From: Pseudomonas sp. RIT-PI-AD
GTDB lineage: Bacteria > Pseudomonadota > Gammaproteobacteria > Pseudomonadales > Pseudomonadaceae
Direction of reading: 5' to 3'
NCBI RefSeq assembly: GCF_025642785.1
Contig: NZ_JANZKU010000016.1
Location: forward strand, 47,612 to 111,611
Length of the DNA: 64,000 nucleotides
Shown: in pieces, positions 1 through 15,284 of the stretch
How the letters are laid out: each line of letters begins with the position of its first letter
Position numbering within the stretch: the first letter of the stretch is position 1
Notes under the pieces: model-generated
Seen by the model: only the letters and a program-made list of their open reading frames with translations
Told to the model about the DNA's origin: nothing
Database searches by the model: none
Translations under genes and position numbers: made by a program

Positions 1-1717
1 CCTTGCCGATCACGTCGCGGATCTTGTCGGTGTCGATCTTCATGGCGATCATGGTCGGCGCGTTTTCCGACAGCTCGCTGCGGGACTGGGCGATGACCCG
101 GTTCATCTGGCCGAGGATGTTCAGGCGCGCTTCCAGGGCCTGGCCCAGGGCGATCTCCATGATCTCTTCGGTGATGCCGTTGATCTTGATGTCCATCTGC
201 AGCGCGGTCACGCCCTTGGCGGTACCGGCAACCTTGAAGTCCATGTCGCCCAGGTGATCTTCGTCACCGAGGATGTCGGTGAGGATGGCGAACTTCTCGC
301 CTTCCTTCACCAGGCCCATGGCGATACCGGCCACCGGCGCCTTCATCGGCACGCCAGCGTCCATCAGCGCCAGGGAAGCGCCGCAGACCGACGCCATGGA
401 GCTGGAACCATTGGACTCAGTGATTTCCGACACCACGCGGATGGTGTAGGGGAACTGGTCCGGAGCCGGCAGCATGGCCTGGACGCTGCGGCGGGCGAGA
501 CGGCCGTGGCCGATTTCGCGGCGACCGGCGCCCCCCATGCGGCCACACTCGCCCACCGAGAACGGCGGGAAGTTGTAGTGCAGCATGAAGGGGTCTTTTT
601 TCTCGCCTTCCAGGGTGTCCAGCAGTTGCGCATCGCGGGCGGTGCCGAGGGTCGCGACCACCAGGGCCTGGGTTTCGCCACGGGTGAACAGCGCCGAGCC
701 GTGGGTCTTCGGCAGCACGCCGACTTCGATGTTCAGCGGGCGCACGGTGCGGGTGTCGCGGCCGTCGATACGCGGCTTGCCGTTGACGATGTTCTCGCGC
801 ACGGTGCGGTATTCGATTTCGCCGAAGGCGTCCTTCACGTCGCTGGCGGAAGGCTGGCCTTCCTCGCGGGCGAACTTGGCGACGATCTGGTCGCGCAGCT
901 CGCCCAGGCGGCCGTAGCGCTCGTGCTTGACGGTGAGGGTGTAGGCCTGGGAGATCGCCTCGCCGAACTCAGCGCGGATCGCGCTCAGCAGGCTGGTGTT
1001 CTCCGGCTTGGCTTGCCAGTCCCAGGTGGGCTTGGCGGCTTCGGCGGCCAGTTCCTTGACGGCCTTGATCACCGCCTGGAACTCGTCGTGGGCGAACAGC
1101 ACGGCGCCCAGCATCTGGTCTTCGGTCAGTTCCTTGGCTTCGGATTCCACCATCAGCACGGCGGTCTCGGTGCCGGCCACGACCATGTCCAGGCTGGATG
1201 CCTTGAGTTGCTCGTAGGTCGGGTTCAGCAGGTAGCCGGTGCTTTCATGGAACGCCACGCGAGCGGCGCCGATCGGGCCCTCGAACGGAATGCCGGAAAT
1301 GGCCAGGGCGGCGGAGGTGCCGATCATCGCGGCGATGTCCGGATCGGTCTTCTTGCTGGTGGACAGCACGGTGCAGACGACCTGCACTTCGTTCATGAAG
1401 CCTTCGGGGAACAGCGGACGGATCGGGCGATCGATCAGGCGCGAGGTCAGGGTTTCCTTCTCGGAAGGACGGCCTTCACGCTTGAAAAAACCGCCGGGGA
1501 TACGGCCGGCGGCGTAGGTTTTCTCTTGGTAGTGCACGGACAGCGGAAAGAAGCCCTTGCTGAGGTCGGCCTGCTTGGCGCCGACCACGGTGACCAGCAC
1601 GCTGACGTCGTTATCGACGTTGACCAGCACGGCGCCGGAGGCTTGGCGAGCGATACGGCCCGTCTCGAGAGTGACGGTCGATTGACCGAACTGGAATTGC
1701 TTGATGACCGGGTTCAC
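1..1717 (-). CDS. pnp: Polynucleotide phosphorylase, C-terminal part cut off by window edge
   Basis: This is the 3'-5' phosphorolytic exoribonuclease of the RNA degradosome. The reading frame runs on the - strand from a GTG at 1717 (Met-Asn-Pro-Val-Ile-Lys) and leaves the window after about 572 residues of the ~700 usual for the family. Both RNase PH-like domains are present. The first KH domain is just beginning at the edge, where a VIGKG loop is visible; the rest of KH and the S1 domain lie outside. An AGAAGG ribosome site lies about 10 bases upstream of the GTG. It follows rpsO, as in other gammaproteobacteria. The sequence is near-identical to Pseudomonas PNPase as I remember it. Confidence 0.97.
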   Translation of the reverse strand, partial: MNPVIKQFQFGQSTVTLETGRIARQASGAVLVNVDNDVSVLVTVVGAKQADLSKGFFPLSVHYQEKTYAAGRIPGGFFKREGRPSEKETLTSRLIDRPIRPLFPEGFMNEVQVVCTVLSTSKKTDPDIAAMIGTSAALAISGIPFEGPIGAARVAFHESTGYLLNPTYEQLKASSLDMVVAGTETAVLMVESEAKELTEDQMLGAVLFAHDEFQAVIKAVKELAAEAAKPTWDWQAKPENTSLLSAIRAEFGEAISQAYTLTVKHERYGRLGELRDQIVAKFAREEGQPSASDVKDAFGEIEYRTVRENIVNGKPRIDGRDTRTVRPLNIEVGVLPKTHGSALFTRGETQALVVATLGTARDAQLLDTLEGEKKDPFMLHYNFPPFSVGECGRMGGAGRREIGHGRLARRSVQAMLPAPDQFPYTIRVVSEITESNGSSSMASVCGASLALMDAGVPMKAPVAGIAMGLVKEGEKFAILTDILGDEDHLGDMDFKVAGTAKGVTALQMDIKINGITEEIMEIALGQALEARLNILGQMNRVIAQSRSELSENAPTMIAMKIDTDKIRDVIGK

Positions 1718-1798
1718 GGTGTCTTTACCTTCTCTGTTGCCTTTGGGGAAATGGTCAGGAACGCGGGAGTCGGACCCGGGCCTATTCCTGAAAAGCTC

Positions 1799-1863
1799 GA
1801 AGCTGGAAGCCCGACGCCGAAAGCCGATGCATGATCGGCTTCCAACCCCGGACTCCCAGCTTC
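1799..1863 (-). terminator. Nested hairpins between rpsO and pnp
   Basis: An 8-bp inverted repeat (1799-1806 with 1856-1863, GAAGCTGG/CCAGCTTC) encloses a second perfect 8-bp stem (1821-1828 with 1834-1841, AAGCCGAT/ATCGGCTT, 5-base loop). There is no strong T-run. In E. coli the rpsO-pnp gap holds a partial terminator and the RNase III site used in PNPase autocontrol; this structure is in the same place. The function is inferred. Confidence 0.5.
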
Positions 1864-1888
1864 TCGCTTCAAGCGGTTTGCGCGCGGC

Positions 1889-2158
1889 TTAGCGACGCAG
1901 ACCCAGACGCCCGATCAGGGTGCTGTAACGAGTGGTGTCCTTACCTTTCAGGTAGTCCAGCAGCTTGCGGCGCTGGTTAACCATGCGGATCAGGCCACGA
2001 CGCGAGTGGTGGTCCTTACCGTTGGCCTTGAAGTGGCCTTGCAGCTTGTTGATGTTGGCGGACAGCAGTGCGATCTGCACTTCCGGGGAACCGGTGTCGC
2101 CTTCAGCTTGCTGGTACTCGTTAACGATCTGGGCTTTTTCTTCGACGCTCAGTGCCAT
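1889..2158 (-). CDS. rpsO: 30S ribosomal protein S15
   Basis: An 89-residue primary 16S rRNA-binding protein of the small subunit. Length and sequence match the family throughout, including the GSPEVQ stretch, the DHHSRRGL motif near residue 50 and the YLK..YS..I..LGLR C-terminus. It starts at ATG 2158 behind an AGAGGAAG ribosome site. It lies between truB and pnp, the conserved order, and S15 commonly represses its own translation through its leader. Confidence 0.98.
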   Translation of the reverse strand: MALSVEEKAQIVNEYQQAEGDTGSPEVQIALLSANINKLQGHFKANGKDHHSRRGLIRMVNQRRKLLDYLKGKDTTRYSTLIGRLGLRR

Positions 2159-2256
2159 GGTGGGCTTCCTCTGAGTGAACAGGCCGGGAATCGCTTCCCG
2201 TGTTTAAAAAAGAGGTATGACCGTGCCTGCTGACAGCCACCCTCGTTGACGCACCC

Positions 2257-2274
2257 CCACGCGATCAGGCGTGG
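2257..2274. other. Short hairpin in rpsO leader
   Basis: A perfect 6-bp stem (CCACGC/GCGTGG) with a 6-base loop lies between truB and rpsO with no T-run. It could belong to an S15 autoregulatory leader or be incidental. Confidence 0.25.
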
Positions 2275-2302
2275 AGCCGCGGTGCGGTCGTCATCGACCG
2301 CA

Positions 2303-3220
2303 TCATTCTGCGCGGATCAGGCGACGCGGCGCGATGCGCCCGTCCTCGCTCACCTCACCGATGCCGATGAACCGGCCGAGGTGATCCTGTACCCGCACCA
2401 TGCCGAACTTCGGCGCTTCCGGTGCGCGCACCGGCTGGCCATGCAGCCAGTAATAGGCGCTGTGCTCCGAAAAACTCAACAGCGGCCAATGCTCCAGCCC
2501 ACTGTCCACAGGCAGCAGGAACGCATCCAGGGCTTCGTTGCCGCCTTCCGCGTGGGCCTGTTCCAGGGCCTCCAGCGCGATGGTCTGGGCGATCCCGAAA
2601 GGACCCGCCTGGACCCGGCGCAACTCGGCGACATGGGCGCCGCAACCGAGCAACTGACCCAGGTCTTCGACCAGGGTGCGGATATAGGTGCCCTTGCTGC
2701 AGGCCACGCTGAGGCGCGCCTGGTTCCCTTCGCACGCCAGTAAATCCAGGCGCGCAATAGTAACAGAACGGGCTTCGCGCTCCACTACCTCGCCGGCCCT
2801 GGCCAGCTTGTACAACGGCTGGCCATCTTTCTTCAGGGCCGAATACATGGGCGGTATCTGCTTGATTTCGCCACGGAAACGCGGCAACTGGGCTTCGATG
2901 GCGTCGCGACCGACGGTCACCTCGCGCCGCTCGACGACCTCACCCTCGGCATCGCCGGTGGTGGTGGTCACACCCAGTTGCATCAGGGTTTCGTAACCCT
3001 TGTCGGCATCCAGCAGGTACTGGGAAAACTTGGTCGCCTCGCCGAAACACAACGGCAGCACCCCGGTGGCCAGCGGATCGAGGCTCCCGGTGTGGCCGGC
3101 TTTCTCGGCGTTCAGCAGCCAGCGCACCTTCTGCAGCGCGGCATTGGAGGAGAGCCCGCGGGGCTTGTCGAGCAGGAGGATGCCGTTGACCGCACGGCGG
3201 ATACGCTTCACCTGGGCCAC
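2303..3220 (-). CDS. truB: tRNA pseudouridine(55) synthase TruB
   Basis: Makes pseudouridine 55 in the T-loop of tRNAs. The protein has 305 residues. The catalytic aspartate is D48 in the GSLDPLATG motif, the N-terminal [11 protein letters not shown] stretch is typical, and the C-terminus has the PUA-like extension of gammaproteobacterial TruB. The start is GTG at 3220, 3 bases after the rbfA stop, so it is translated from the same nusA-infB-rbfA message. Confidence 0.97.
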   Translation of the reverse strand: MAQVKRIRRAVNGILLLDKPRGLSSNAALQKVRWLLNAEKAGHTGSLDPLATGVLPLCFGEATKFSQYLLDADKGYETLMQLGVTTTTGDAEGEVVERREVTVGRDAIEAQLPRFRGEIKQIPPMYSALKKDGQPLYKLARAGEVVEREARSVTIARLDLLACEGNQARLSVACSKGTYIRTLVEDLGQLLGCGAHVAELRRVQAGPFGIAQTIALEALEQAHAEGGNEALDAFLLPVDSGLEHWPLLSFSEHSAYYWLHGQPVRAPEAPKFGMVRVQDHLGRFIGIGEVSEDGRIAPRRLIRAE

Positions 3221-3223
3221 GTA

Positions 3224-3613
3224 TCAGTCCTCGGAATCGTTCTGATGCTTGCGGTCTTCGGCGACGGCGCGTTCGATCAGCGCCGACAGCTCCACGCCAC
3301 GACGGATGCTGGCGTCGTAGTGGAAATGCAATTGCGGCACGCTGCGCAACTTCATCGACTTGCCCAGGTGCATGCGCAAGAAGCCGGCAGCATCCTGCAA
3401 CACGTCCAGGTTGAGGGCGATCTTCTCTGCATCGTCGTCCTGGCCCATGACGGTCACGAACACCTTGGCATGGGACAGGTCGCGGCTCACGTTCACCGCG
3501 GTAATGGTGACCAGACCCAGGCGCGGGTCCTTGATTTCACGCTGGATCAGTTGCGACAGCTCGCGCTGCATCTGATCGCCGATGCGTTGGGTACGACTGA
3601 ATTCTTTAGCCAT
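3224..3613 (-). CDS. rbfA: 30S ribosome-binding factor RbfA
   Basis: A 129-residue single KH-type domain protein that binds immature 30S particles and is needed for late 16S rRNA maturation and cold adaptation. The [18 protein letters not shown]-terminus and the DPRLG..T...[11 protein letters not shown] core are diagnostic. It lies between infB and truB in the conserved order. A 135-base gap separates it from infB; nothing clear was seen there. Confidence 0.97.
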   Translation of the reverse strand: MAKEFSRTQRIGDQMQRELSQLIQREIKDPRLGLVTITAVNVSRDLSHAKVFVTVMGQDDDAEKIALNLDVLQDAAGFLRMHLGKSMKLRSVPQLHFHYDASIRRGVELSALIERAVAEDRKHQNDSED

Positions 3614-3748
3614 CTCGTCACTCGCTCCGGCCCGTGCGCTCGAGGCCAGGACCGTGAAACTGAAAAAGCAGAAAAACGAACGGCAAGCCCGGGCGAAACG
3701 TCGAGGACGCCGAACCCATGGCCTGCCGCTTGATGCAGTGGGCGACGC

Positions 3749-6271
<2,523 letters not shown>

Positions 6272-6298
6272 GCACTTCTCTCCTCAGGCCGCGACGTC

Positions 6299-7780
6299 TT
6301 ACTCGAACCAATGGGCTCGGGCGGCCATGATCAACTTGCCGGCACGCTCTTCATCCATGCCGTCGATGTCGAGCAAGTCGTCGATAGACTGCTCTGCTAG
6401 GTCTTCGCGGTTAACCACGCCACGCACTGCCAGTTCAACAGCCAGATCCTTGTCCATGCCCTCGAGGGAAAGCAGGTCTTCGGCAGGCTGGGCATCTGCC
6501 AGCTTCTCTTCAGTGGCGATCGCCTTGGTCAACAGACGATCCTTGGCACGCGCACGCAGCTCGTTGACGATGTCTTCGTCGAAGCCGTCGATATTGAGCA
6601 TTTCTTCCATCGGCACGTAGGCGATTTCTTCCAGGCTGGTGAACCCCTCGTCCACCAGTACCTGCGCCAGCTCTTCGTCGACTTCGAGCTCGTCGATGAA
6701 GGCTTGCAGGATGTCGCCGGTTTCCGCCTGCTGCTTGGCCTGGATGTCGGCCTCGGTCATCACGTTCAGGGTCCAGCCGGTCAATTGACTGGCGAGACGC
6801 ACGTTCTGACCACCACGGCCGATGGCCTGGGCCAGGTTGTCCTCGCCGACGGCGATGTCCATGGCATGGGCATCCTCGTCGACGATGATCGCCGCCACTT
6901 CCGCAGGGGACATGGCGTTGATCACGAACTGCGCCGGGTTGTCATCCCACAGCACGATGTCCACCCGCTCGCCCCCCAGTTCGCCGGAAACCGCCTGTAC
7001 GCGCGAACCGCGCATACCGATGCAAGCGCCCTGGGGGTCGATACGTTTGTCCTTGGAACGCACCGCGATCTTGGCGCGCGAGCCCGGATCGCGGGAGGCG
7101 GCCATCACTTCGATCAGTTCTTCGGCGATTTCCGGCACTTCGATGCGGAACAGCTCGATCAGCATCTGCGGCGCGGTGCGCGACAGAATGAGCTGCGGGC
7201 CGCGGTTCTCGGTGCGGATTTCCTTGAGCAGCGCACGGACGCGCGCGCCGACCCGGAAGGTCTCGCGCGGAATGATGTCTTCCCGCGCCAGCAAGGCCTC
7301 GGCGTTGTTGCCCAGGTCGACTATCACGCTGTCGCGGGTAACCTTCTTGATCGTACCGGAGATGATGTCCCCCAGACGCTCGCGATAGGCCTCGACCACC
7401 TGGGCACGCTCGGCTTCGCGAACCTTCTGCACGATGACCTGCTTGGCGGTCTGCGCAGCGATGCGTCCGAACTCGATGGACTCGATCTTCTCTTCGATCA
7501 GGTCACCGACCTTGGCGCCCTTTTCCTTTTCCTGGGCCTGCTCGACCGTCAATTCAGCGGCAGGGTTTTCCAGATCGTCCTCGTCCACCACCGCCCAGCG
7601 GCGGAAGCTGTCATAACTGCCGGTGTGGCGATTGATCTCCACACGCAGGTCGACTTCGTCTTCGTAACGTTTCTTGGTAGCGGTGGCCAGGGCCAGTTCC
7701 AGCGCCTCGAAAATCACGCCGGCCGGTACCCCTTTCTCGTTGGATACCGACTCCACAACCAGCAGTACTTCTTTGCTCAT
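6299..7780 (-). CDS. nusA: Transcription termination/antitermination factor NusA
   Basis: Binds RNA polymerase and nascent RNA, controlling pausing, intrinsic termination and rRNA antitermination. The 493 residues show the N-terminal polymerase-binding domain, S1, two KH domains ([11 protein letters not shown] and [11 protein letters not shown]) and the two acidic C-terminal repeats of the longer gammaproteobacterial form. I chose ATG 7780 (MSKEVLLV) behind GAGGCG rather than an upstream in-frame codon, since the family starts here. It lies between rimP and infB. Confidence 0.98.
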   Translation of the reverse strand: MSKEVLLVVESVSNEKGVPAGVIFEALELALATATKKRYEDEVDLRVEINRHTGSYDSFRRWAVVDEDDLENPAAELTVEQAQEKEKGAKVGDLIEEKIESIEFGRIAAQTAKQVIVQKVREAERAQVVEAYRERLGDIISGTIKKVTRDSVIVDLGNNAEALLAREDIIPRETFRVGARVRALLKEIRTENRGPQLILSRTAPQMLIELFRIEVPEIAEELIEVMAASRDPGSRAKIAVRSKDKRIDPQGACIGMRGSRVQAVSGELGGERVDIVLWDDNPAQFVINAMSPAEVAAIIVDEDAHAMDIAVGEDNLAQAIGRGGQNVRLASQLTGWTLNVMTEADIQAKQQAETGDILQAFIDELEVDEELAQVLVDEGFTSLEEIAYVPMEEMLNIDGFDEDIVNELRARAKDRLLTKAIATEEKLADAQPAEDLLSLEGMDKDLAVELAVRGVVNREDLAEQSIDDLLDIDGMDEERAGKLIMAARAHWFE

Positions 7781-7827
7781 CGTACGCCTCGCCTTTCGCA
7801 ATCCATTGGATCCGCGGGATCCGCGTC

Positions 7828-8286
7828 TCAGTCAAAACGGGGAATGATGTTGGCTTTGTCGATCGAGTCGATCGGCAACAGGTACTCATGGTCGTCCACC
7901 AGAACCACCACATCCTGCTCCTCCACCCCGCGGAGAAGGCCCTGAAAATTGCGTCGCCCTTCATAAGGCGAACGCAGCTTGATTTTCACTTGCTCACCGG
8001 CGTGTTTGGCGAACTGTTCAAGGGTGAACAATGGCCTATCCATGCCTGGCGAAGATACTTCCAGGGTGTATTCGTTGCTGATCGGGTCCTCGACGTCGAG
8101 CACCCCACTGATCTGCCGACTTACTTTTTCGCAATCCTCGACGAGGATGCCGTCGGCGTGGTCGATGTAGACCCGCAACAGAGAATGCCGCCCTTGAGAC
8201 AGGAACTCGACACCCCAGCATTCGTAGCCAAGTGCTTCGACTACCGGGGCCAACAAGGCCTGCAACTGTTCTAGCTTGCTCGACAC
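7828..8286 (-). CDS. rimP: Ribosome maturation factor RimP
   Basis: A 152-residue protein needed for 30S maturation, with an N-terminal alpha/beta domain and a C-terminal SH3-like barrel. The GYECWGVEF and [14 protein letters not shown] motifs are diagnostic. The start is GTG at 8286 (Met-Ser-Ser-Lys-Leu). It is the first gene of the rimP-nusA-infB run and begins only ~29 bases after the second of two tandem terminators on the same strand. Confidence 0.96.
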   Translation of the reverse strand: MSSKLEQLQALLAPVVEALGYECWGVEFLSQGRHSLLRVYIDHADGILVEDCEKVSRQISGVLDVEDPISNEYTLEVSSPGMDRPLFTLEQFAKHAGEQVKIKLRSPYEGRRNFQGLLRGVEEQDVVVLVDDHEYLLPIDSIDKANIIPRFD

Positions 8287-8314
8287 CTGAACCCCTCGCG
8301 CATGCTGTGCAAAT

Positions 8315-8336
8315 AAAAAATGGGCGAAACGCCCAT
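8315..8336 (-). terminator. Rho-independent terminator before rimP
   Basis: On the - strand a perfect 7-bp stem (ATGGGCG/CGCCCAT, loop TTT) is followed by a run of Ts (As at 8315-8320 on +). It lies between the initiator tRNA and rimP, upstream of the rimP start. Confidence 0.8.
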
Positions 8337-8384
8337 CCCTTTTATGCCACCCGATCGGACATCGATGGCGACTGTCCAGCTAGC

Positions 8385-8406
8385 AAAAAGCCCCTAAAAA
8401 GGGGCT
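8385..8406 (-). terminator. Rho-independent terminator after initiator tRNA
   Basis: On the - strand AGCCCC pairs with GGGGCT across a 6-base loop and is followed by five Ts. It lies 11 bases beyond the CCA end of the tRNA. Confidence 0.85.
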
Positions 8407-8416
8407 CCGCTATAAC

Positions 8417-8493
<77 letters not shown>

Positions 8494-8588
8494 TCAAAGC
8501 TGGAGCGGAAGTATACGGCCGCCACCCCTTGATGGTCAACCGAACACTCCGCCAACAAGAAAGCCCGCGTATTGCGGGCCCTCTTAAA

Positions 8589-8674
8589 TGGTACCGAGGA
8601 GGGGACTCGAACCCCTACAGCCTATGGCCACTACCACCTCAAGGTAGCGTGTCTACCAATTCCACCACCTCGGC
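8589..8674 (-). tRNA. tRNA-Leu (GAG)
   Basis: An 86-nt class II tRNA with encoded CCA, acceptor GCCGAGG, a long variable arm, T-loop GTTCGAGTCC and anticodon GAG in loop TTGAGGT. It lies 10 bases after secG and 95 bases before the initiator tRNA, in the usual secG-leuU-metY arrangement. Confidence 0.97.
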
Positions 8675-8684
8675 AAAACTGCTT

Positions 8685-9095
8685 TTACTTCTGTTCCGAC
8701 TGCCCCTGAACCGGAGCGGACTCGGAATTCTGAGGAACGTCGTCGGTTTTTTCTACTGATTTCTGCCCCTCAAGCACCGGCACATCGCTTGCTGCCGGAG
8801 CAGGCTGCTGAACCTCTATGACAGCAGGATCAGGCAATCCGATCTTGCCCAGCGCTTCAGACTTCTCTTTAGCAAAGTAGCCTAAGCCCAGGCTGGTCAA
8901 GAAAAAAACCGTGGCTAGTATAGCAGTAAAACGGCTCAGAAAGGTAGAGGAACCTTGGCTTCCGAAAACAGTGGCCGACGCGCCCGAACCGAACGAGGCC
9001 CCCGCATCAGCCCCTTTACCTTGCTGCAACAATACCAGCGCGACCACACCGGCAGCGCCCAGCAGATGAACCACGATTACGACTGTTTCCAGCAT
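8685..9095 (-). CDS. secG: Preprotein translocase subunit SecG
   Basis: Small inner-membrane subunit of the SecYEG channel. The 136 residues show two membrane segments (about 3-22 and 53-73) joined by the conserved [15 protein letters not shown] loop, then a Pro/Glu/Gln-rich C-terminal tail longer than in E. coli (110 residues), as in other Pseudomonas. It starts 2 bases after the tpiA stop, so the two are co-transcribed. Confidence 0.96.
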   Translation of the reverse strand: MLETVVIVVHLLGAAGVVALVLLQQGKGADAGASFGSGASATVFGSQGSSTFLSRFTAILATVFFLTSLGLGYFAKEKSEALGKIGLPDPAVIEVQQPAPAASDVPVLEGQKSVEKTDDVPQNSESAPVQGQSEQK

Positions 9096-9097
9096 TA

Positions 9098-9853
9098 TCA
9101 GCTTCCCGCGGCACGACAGATCGCACCGAACTCATCCGCATTCAGAGAGGCTCCACCGACCAGCCCCCCATCGATATCCGCCATGCCAAACAGCTCGACG
9201 GCGTTGACGGCCTTGACGCTGCCGCCGTAAAGAATTCTCATCGCCTGCGCCACCGAAGGACTCTCGTCCGCCAGCTGCGCTCGGATCGCCGCATGCACCG
9301 CCTGCGCTTGCGCGGGGGTCGCCGTGAGCCCGGTCCCGATGGCCCATACGGGCTCGTAGGCGATCACCGCATTGGAAAAAGCCCCGATCCCCAGCTCATG
9401 GATCACGTTACCCAGTTGCTCGGAAACCACATCCAGCGTCCGACCTGCTTGGCGCTGCTCCAGCGACTCGCCGACACAGAGCACCGGCATCAGACCGCAG
9501 GACTGCGCCGCGATGAATTTCCGGCTGATCACTTCATCGGTCTCGCCGAACAACTGGCGACGCTCGGAGTGACCGATCAACACAAGCTTGCAACCTACGT
9601 CGGCCAGCTGCGCCGCCGAGACTTCCCCGGTCAACGCACCTTGCCAGGCATCCTTGGCGCAGTTCTGCGCGCCGACCGCCACAGGCGACTCGGCCAGAAT
9701 CTGCTGTACGCGCTCCAGGTAAAGAAAGGGAGGCAGTACCGCCACATCGATGGAGGCATCAACCTCCATACGACTCACACCTTGGGCGAGCGCATCGACG
9801 CTGGCGCGGGTACCGTGCATTTTCCAGTTACCAGCAACCAAAGGGCGACGCAT
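9098..9853 (-). CDS. tpiA: Triosephosphate isomerase
   Basis: Interconverts dihydroxyacetone phosphate and glyceraldehyde-3-phosphate. At 251 residues it has normal family length. The substrate-binding N9 and K11 (GNWKMHG), catalytic histidine in IGHSERR, catalytic glutamate in [11 protein letters not shown], and GGSVK and GLVGGASL phosphate loops are all present. It starts at ATG 9853 downstream of glmM. Confidence 0.98.
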   Translation of the reverse strand: MRRPLVAGNWKMHGTRASVDALAQGVSRMEVDASIDVAVLPPFLYLERVQQILAESPVAVGAQNCAKDAWQGALTGEVSAAQLADVGCKLVLIGHSERRQLFGETDEVISRKFIAAQSCGLMPVLCVGESLEQRQAGRTLDVVSEQLGNVIHELGIGAFSNAVIAYEPVWAIGTGLTATPAQAQAVHAAIRAQLADESPSVAQAMRILYGGSVKAVNAVELFGMADIDGGLVGGASLNADEFGAICRAAGS

Positions 9854-9918
9854 GCGATACCTCGTCGATCAAAGTGGGCGCAGATATTACCCAAGGGTTT
9901 TCAGACTGGCAAGCCAAA

Positions 9919-11256
9919 TCAAGCACATACCTCAGTGACGACCTTGGCAAGTTCCTCGGCGTAGCCACGAACCTGCGCCTCGTCGTCGCCTTCCACCATC
10001 ACCCGCACGAGTGGCTCGGTGCCGGACTTGCGCAACAGCACGCGCCCTCGCCCGGCCATGCGGGTGTTCACGCGCTCGCACGCATCCTGCACGGCGGGAT
10101 GCGTGACCGGATCCTTGCCCCCGGCGAAACGCACGTTAACGAGCACTTGCGGGCATTTCCGCAATCCTTGGCGCGCCTCGGCGAGGCTCTGGCCGCGACG
10201 CTTGAGCGCCATCAGCACCTGCAGTGCCGCGATGATCGCGTCGCCTGTGGTGGTGTGCTGGCAGCAAACGATATGCCCGGAGTTTTCACCGCCCAATTGC
10301 CAGCCACGCGACAGCAGCTCGGCCATCACATAACGATCGCCAACCTTGGCGCGCACGAAAGGTATGTCCAGCTCCTGCAAAGCCAGCTCGAGCCCCAGGT
10401 TGCTCATCAGGGTTCCGACGACGCCGCCCTGCAAGGTACCGCGCTCCATGAGGTCGCGGGCGATGAGGAAAAGCAGCTCGTCGCCGTCCACCACCGCGCC
10501 GGTGTGATCGACCATCAGCACACGGTCGCCGTCGCCATCGAAGGCGATCCCGAGGTCGGCCTGCTGGGCGATGACTTCGGCCTGCAAGGTCTCCAGGTGG
10601 GTGGAACCGCAATCGGCATTGATGTTGAGCCCGTTCGGCTGCGCGGCGAGCACCGAGACCTGCGCGCCCAACTCACGGAACACGTTGGGCGCGACCTTGT
10701 AGGTCGCGCCATGGGCGCAATCCACCACGAGCTTGAGCCCGGCGAAACTGGTGCTGGAGGGCACGCTGCTCTTGCAGAACTCGATGTAACGCCCGGCGGC
10801 GTCGTTGATACGCGACACCTTGCCCAATTGCGCGGAGTCGACCACAGTCATCGGCTGATCGAGCAACTCCTCGATCATCAGCTCCACTTCGTCCGCGAGC
10901 TTGGTGCCCTGGCCGGAGAAGAACTTGATGCCGTTATCGTAGTGGGGGTTGTGGGATGCGCTGATGACGATGCCCGCTTCCGCGTGAAAGGTACGCGTGA
11001 GGTAGGCGATCGCCGGCGTCGGCATCGGCCCTAGCAGCATCACGTCGGCGCCGGCGGCGGACAATCCCGCCTCCAGGGCTGACTCGAACATGTAGCCGGA
11101 AATGCGCGTGTCCTTGCCGACGAGAATTCGGCAATTACCCTGCTTGCGAAACGCCATGCCGGCGGCCCAGCCGAGCTTCAGCATGAAATCGGGCGTGATG
11201 GGGTACTGACCGACCTGCCCGCGAATACCATCGGTACCGAAATACTTCCTACTCAT
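9919..11256 (-). CDS. glmM: Phosphoglucosamine mutase
   Basis: Converts glucosamine-6-phosphate to glucosamine-1-phosphate for UDP-GlcNAc synthesis (peptidoglycan, LPS). The 445 residues include the phosphoserine loop with S101 in SASHNP, the metal loop DGDGDR, the sugar-binding GEnSGH loop and the C-terminal [12 protein letters not shown] phosphate loop. I start it at ATG 11256 ([13 protein letters not shown]); an in-frame GTG two codons upstream is closer to the AGGG ribosome site and cannot be excluded. It lies between folP and tpiA. Confidence 0.97.
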   Translation of the reverse strand: MSRKYFGTDGIRGQVGQYPITPDFMLKLGWAAGMAFRKQGNCRILVGKDTRISGYMFESALEAGLSAAGADVMLLGPMPTPAIAYLTRTFHAEAGIVISASHNPHYDNGIKFFSGQGTKLADEVELMIEELLDQPMTVVDSAQLGKVSRINDAAGRYIEFCKSSVPSSTSFAGLKLVVDCAHGATYKVAPNVFRELGAQVSVLAAQPNGLNINADCGSTHLETLQAEVIAQQADLGIAFDGDGDRVLMVDHTGAVVDGDELLFLIARDLMERGTLQGGVVGTLMSNLGLELALQELDIPFVRAKVGDRYVMAELLSRGWQLGGENSGHIVCCQHTTTGDAIIAALQVLMALKRRGQSLAEARQGLRKCPQVLVNVRFAGGKDPVTHPAVQDACERVNTRMAGRGRVLLRKSGTEPLVRVMVEGDDEAQVRGYAEELAKVVTEVCA

Positions 11257-11276
11257 GACCACTTCGCCCTTTTCCT

Positions 11277-12128
11277 TTATTCCGCCGCTTCCACGGCGGC
11301 TATCATCCGAATCACATCGGCCGTTTCAGCCACATCGTGTACGCGCAGGATACGCGCGCCCTTGGCCACTGCCAGGGCCGCCAGTGCCAGGCTGCCATAG
11401 AGGCGCTCGCCGACATCCCGCTGCAACACCTGTCCCACCATACTCTTGCGGGAAACGCCTACCAGGAGCGGACAACCCAGTGCCAGCAGCACAGGCATAT
11501 GCTTGAACAGGCTGAGGTTGTGCTGGAGCGTCTTGGCGAAACCGAAACCGGGATCGAGGATCACTCGATCGGCGCCTATCCCGACCTCGGCGCAGGCCTG
11601 CAATCGCTCCCGGAGAAACGCCTGCACTTCACCGAGCAAATCCAGGTAGCGCGGATCCTGCTGCATGGTACCGGGCTCGCCCTTCATATGCATGAGGCAC
11701 ACGGGCAAACCGCTGGCGGCGGCCGCCTCGAGAGCGCCTGGCCGGCGCAGCGCCCGCACGTCATTGATCAGGCCGGCGCCCAAGCGCGAGGTTTCCCGCA
11801 TGACCTCCGGAGTGGAGGTGTCCACCGAGATGATCACGTCCAATTCGCGGGCCAGGGCCTCGACCACCGGAGCGACCCGATCCAGCTCCTCGGAGGTGGA
11901 GACCACGGGCGCCCCTGGCCGGGTCGACTCTCCCCCTACGTCGATGAGGCTCGCACCCGCCGCAAGCATGCTTTCGGCATGACGCAACGCCGCATCGGGC
12001 CGGCCATAGAGGCCGCCGTCGGAGAAGGAATCAGGGGTGACGTTGAGAATACCCATCACATGGGGACGGGATAAATCAAGAACCCGGTTGCCGCAAGACA
12101 ACCGGGTTGGGAATTGCTGTACGTTCAT
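11277..12128 (-). CDS. folP: Dihydropteroate synthase
   Basis: Joins p-aminobenzoate to the pterin pyrophosphate in folate synthesis; the sulfonamide target. 283 residues. The pterin-binding signatures [15 protein letters not shown] and [11 protein letters not shown], plus the D-x-GFGFAK and GVSRKSM loops, are present. Start taken at ATG 12128 (MNVQQFPT), 7 bases after the ftsH stop; a longer upstream reading would overlap ftsH. The ftsH-folP-glmM order is conserved across gammaproteobacteria. Confidence 0.96.
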   Translation of the reverse strand: MNVQQFPTRLSCGNRVLDLSRPHVMGILNVTPDSFSDGGLYGRPDAALRHAESMLAAGASLIDVGGESTRPGAPVVSTSEELDRVAPVVEALARELDVIISVDTSTPEVMRETSRLGAGLINDVRALRRPGALEAAAASGLPVCLMHMKGEPGTMQQDPRYLDLLGEVQAFLRERLQACAEVGIGADRVILDPGFGFAKTLQHNLSLFKHMPVLLALGCPLLVGVSRKSMVGQVLQRDVGERLYGSLALAALAVAKGARILRVHDVAETADVIRMIAAVEAAE

Positions 12129-12135
12129 GCCAGCC

Positions 12136-14067
<1,932 letters not shown>

Positions 14068-14223
14068 TTAGCTACCCTCTGAAGCAGGCCCCGTCCTGGA
14101 ACGTGCCTCGCATGACGGCTGGTTGATTACCGGCCTAACTTACTACACAAGCCCTGCCCCTGGCAGACGCCGTCTGTAACCCTTTACTACCTATGCAACG
14201 CGAATCCTTGACGCTCTTGCAGT

Positions 14224-14847
14224 CTAGGCCTCGCGATAGCCGCGCGCGAGGAGGTATTGTTCGCGTGAGCGATCCCGTGACGATTGCGGCTTGCGCATCT
14301 GCACCTTCTCGAACCTTTCGCGAACGCTCTTGTGATATTCGTCGAAGCCTTCCCCCTGGAAAATCTTGATCAGGAAGTCGCCACCGGGTCGCAGTACCCG
14401 ACCGGCCAGATCCAGCGCCAGTTCGCACAGGTACATCGCGCGCGGCTGGTCGGCGGACCTCAAGCCACTCATATTGGGGGCCATGTCGGAAATCACAAGG
14501 TCGACGGGCTTGCCGTCGATCGCCGCCAATATCTGTTCGAACACCAGATCGTCGGTGAAATCCCCTTGAATGAAGGTGACGTCGGCAATGCTGTCCATCG
14601 CCAGGATGTCCGATGCGATCAGACGCCCCTTGTCGCCGATCAGCCGGCTCGTCACCTGGGACCAGCCGCCCGGCGCCGCGCCCAGATCGACCACCGTCAT
14701 GCCGGGGCGGAGGATGCGGTCCTTCTCCTGGATCTCCAGCAGTTTGTAGCTGGCGCGCGAACGGTAACCGTCCTTCTGTGCCATTTTGACGTAGGGATCA
14801 TCGAAATGTTCTTTCAGCCAACGGGGGCTTGTCTTGGAACGGGCCAC
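14224..14847 (-). CDS. rlmE: 23S rRNA (uridine(2552)-2'-O)-methyltransferase RlmE
   Basis: Methylates the 2'-OH of U2552 in the A-loop of 23S rRNA using SAM. The 207-residue protein has the SAM motif [13 protein letters not shown] (residues 53-65), the acidic [10 protein letters not shown] motif and the IKIFQGEG lysine motif of the K-D-K-E tetrad. Start is GTG 14847 (Met-Ala-Arg-Ser-Lys). It is divergent from yhbY, another ribosome-assembly gene, with 90 bases between, and upstream of ftsH as in E. coli. Confidence 0.96.
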   Translation of the reverse strand: MARSKTSPRWLKEHFDDPYVKMAQKDGYRSRASYKLLEIQEKDRILRPGMTVVDLGAAPGGWSQVTSRLIGDKGRLIASDILAMDSIADVTFIQGDFTDDLVFEQILAAIDGKPVDLVISDMAPNMSGLRSADQPRAMYLCELALDLAGRVLRPGGDFLIKIFQGEGFDEYHKSVRERFEKVQMRKPQSSRDRSREQYLLARGYREA

Positions 14848-14937
14848 GGGTTACCTCGTGAGCGGCTGGGCGCTCCGACTGACTGTCGGGTACACTAACC
14901 GCCGATTTTTACTGGGATCAGACGCAAGGGTCAGATT

Positions 14938-15252
14938 ATGGCGCTCAATCAGGAGCAGAAGAAACACTACAAATCTATCGGCCACCACCTGAAACCTGTA
15001 TTGATCGTGGCCGAAAACGGATTGACCGAAGGGGTGACGGCCGAACTGGAGCGGGCGCTGAACGATCACGAGTTGATCAAGGTGCAATTTCGCATCACCG
15101 AACGCGACGACCGTCGCGCCTTGATCGACGAACTTTGCCGGACCGCACGCTGCGAATTGATCCAAACCATCGGCAAGATGGCACTGATCTACCGCAGGAA
15201 CCCGAAACCGAACAAGAACCTTTCCAACGTCAGCCGCTTCAGCGGTCACTGA
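14938..15252 (+). CDS. yhbY: YhbY-family CRM-domain RNA-binding protein
   Basis: A 104-residue single CRM domain protein that associates with pre-50S ribosomes. The sequence LNQEQKKHYKSIGHHLKP, the GLTEGV motif and the IGKMALIYRR end are diagnostic. Start is ATG 14938. It is divergent from rlmE and is the only + strand gene in the first 26 kb. Confidence 0.93.
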   Translation: MALNQEQKKHYKSIGHHLKPVLIVAENGLTEGVTAELERALNDHELIKVQFRITERDDRRALIDELCRTARCELIQTIGKMALIYRRNPKPNKNLSNVSRFSGH

Positions 15253-15284
15253 CCTCCCCTACCGCCCGGAGCGATCCGGGCGCG

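Noticed and set aside
254..1834. Long open frame opposite pnp
   Set aside because: Antisense shadow in GC-rich coding DNA; the - strand encodes PNPase throughout.
3614..3748. Extra gene between rbfA and infB
   Set aside because: Frames here are short and overlap the neighbours; no motif.
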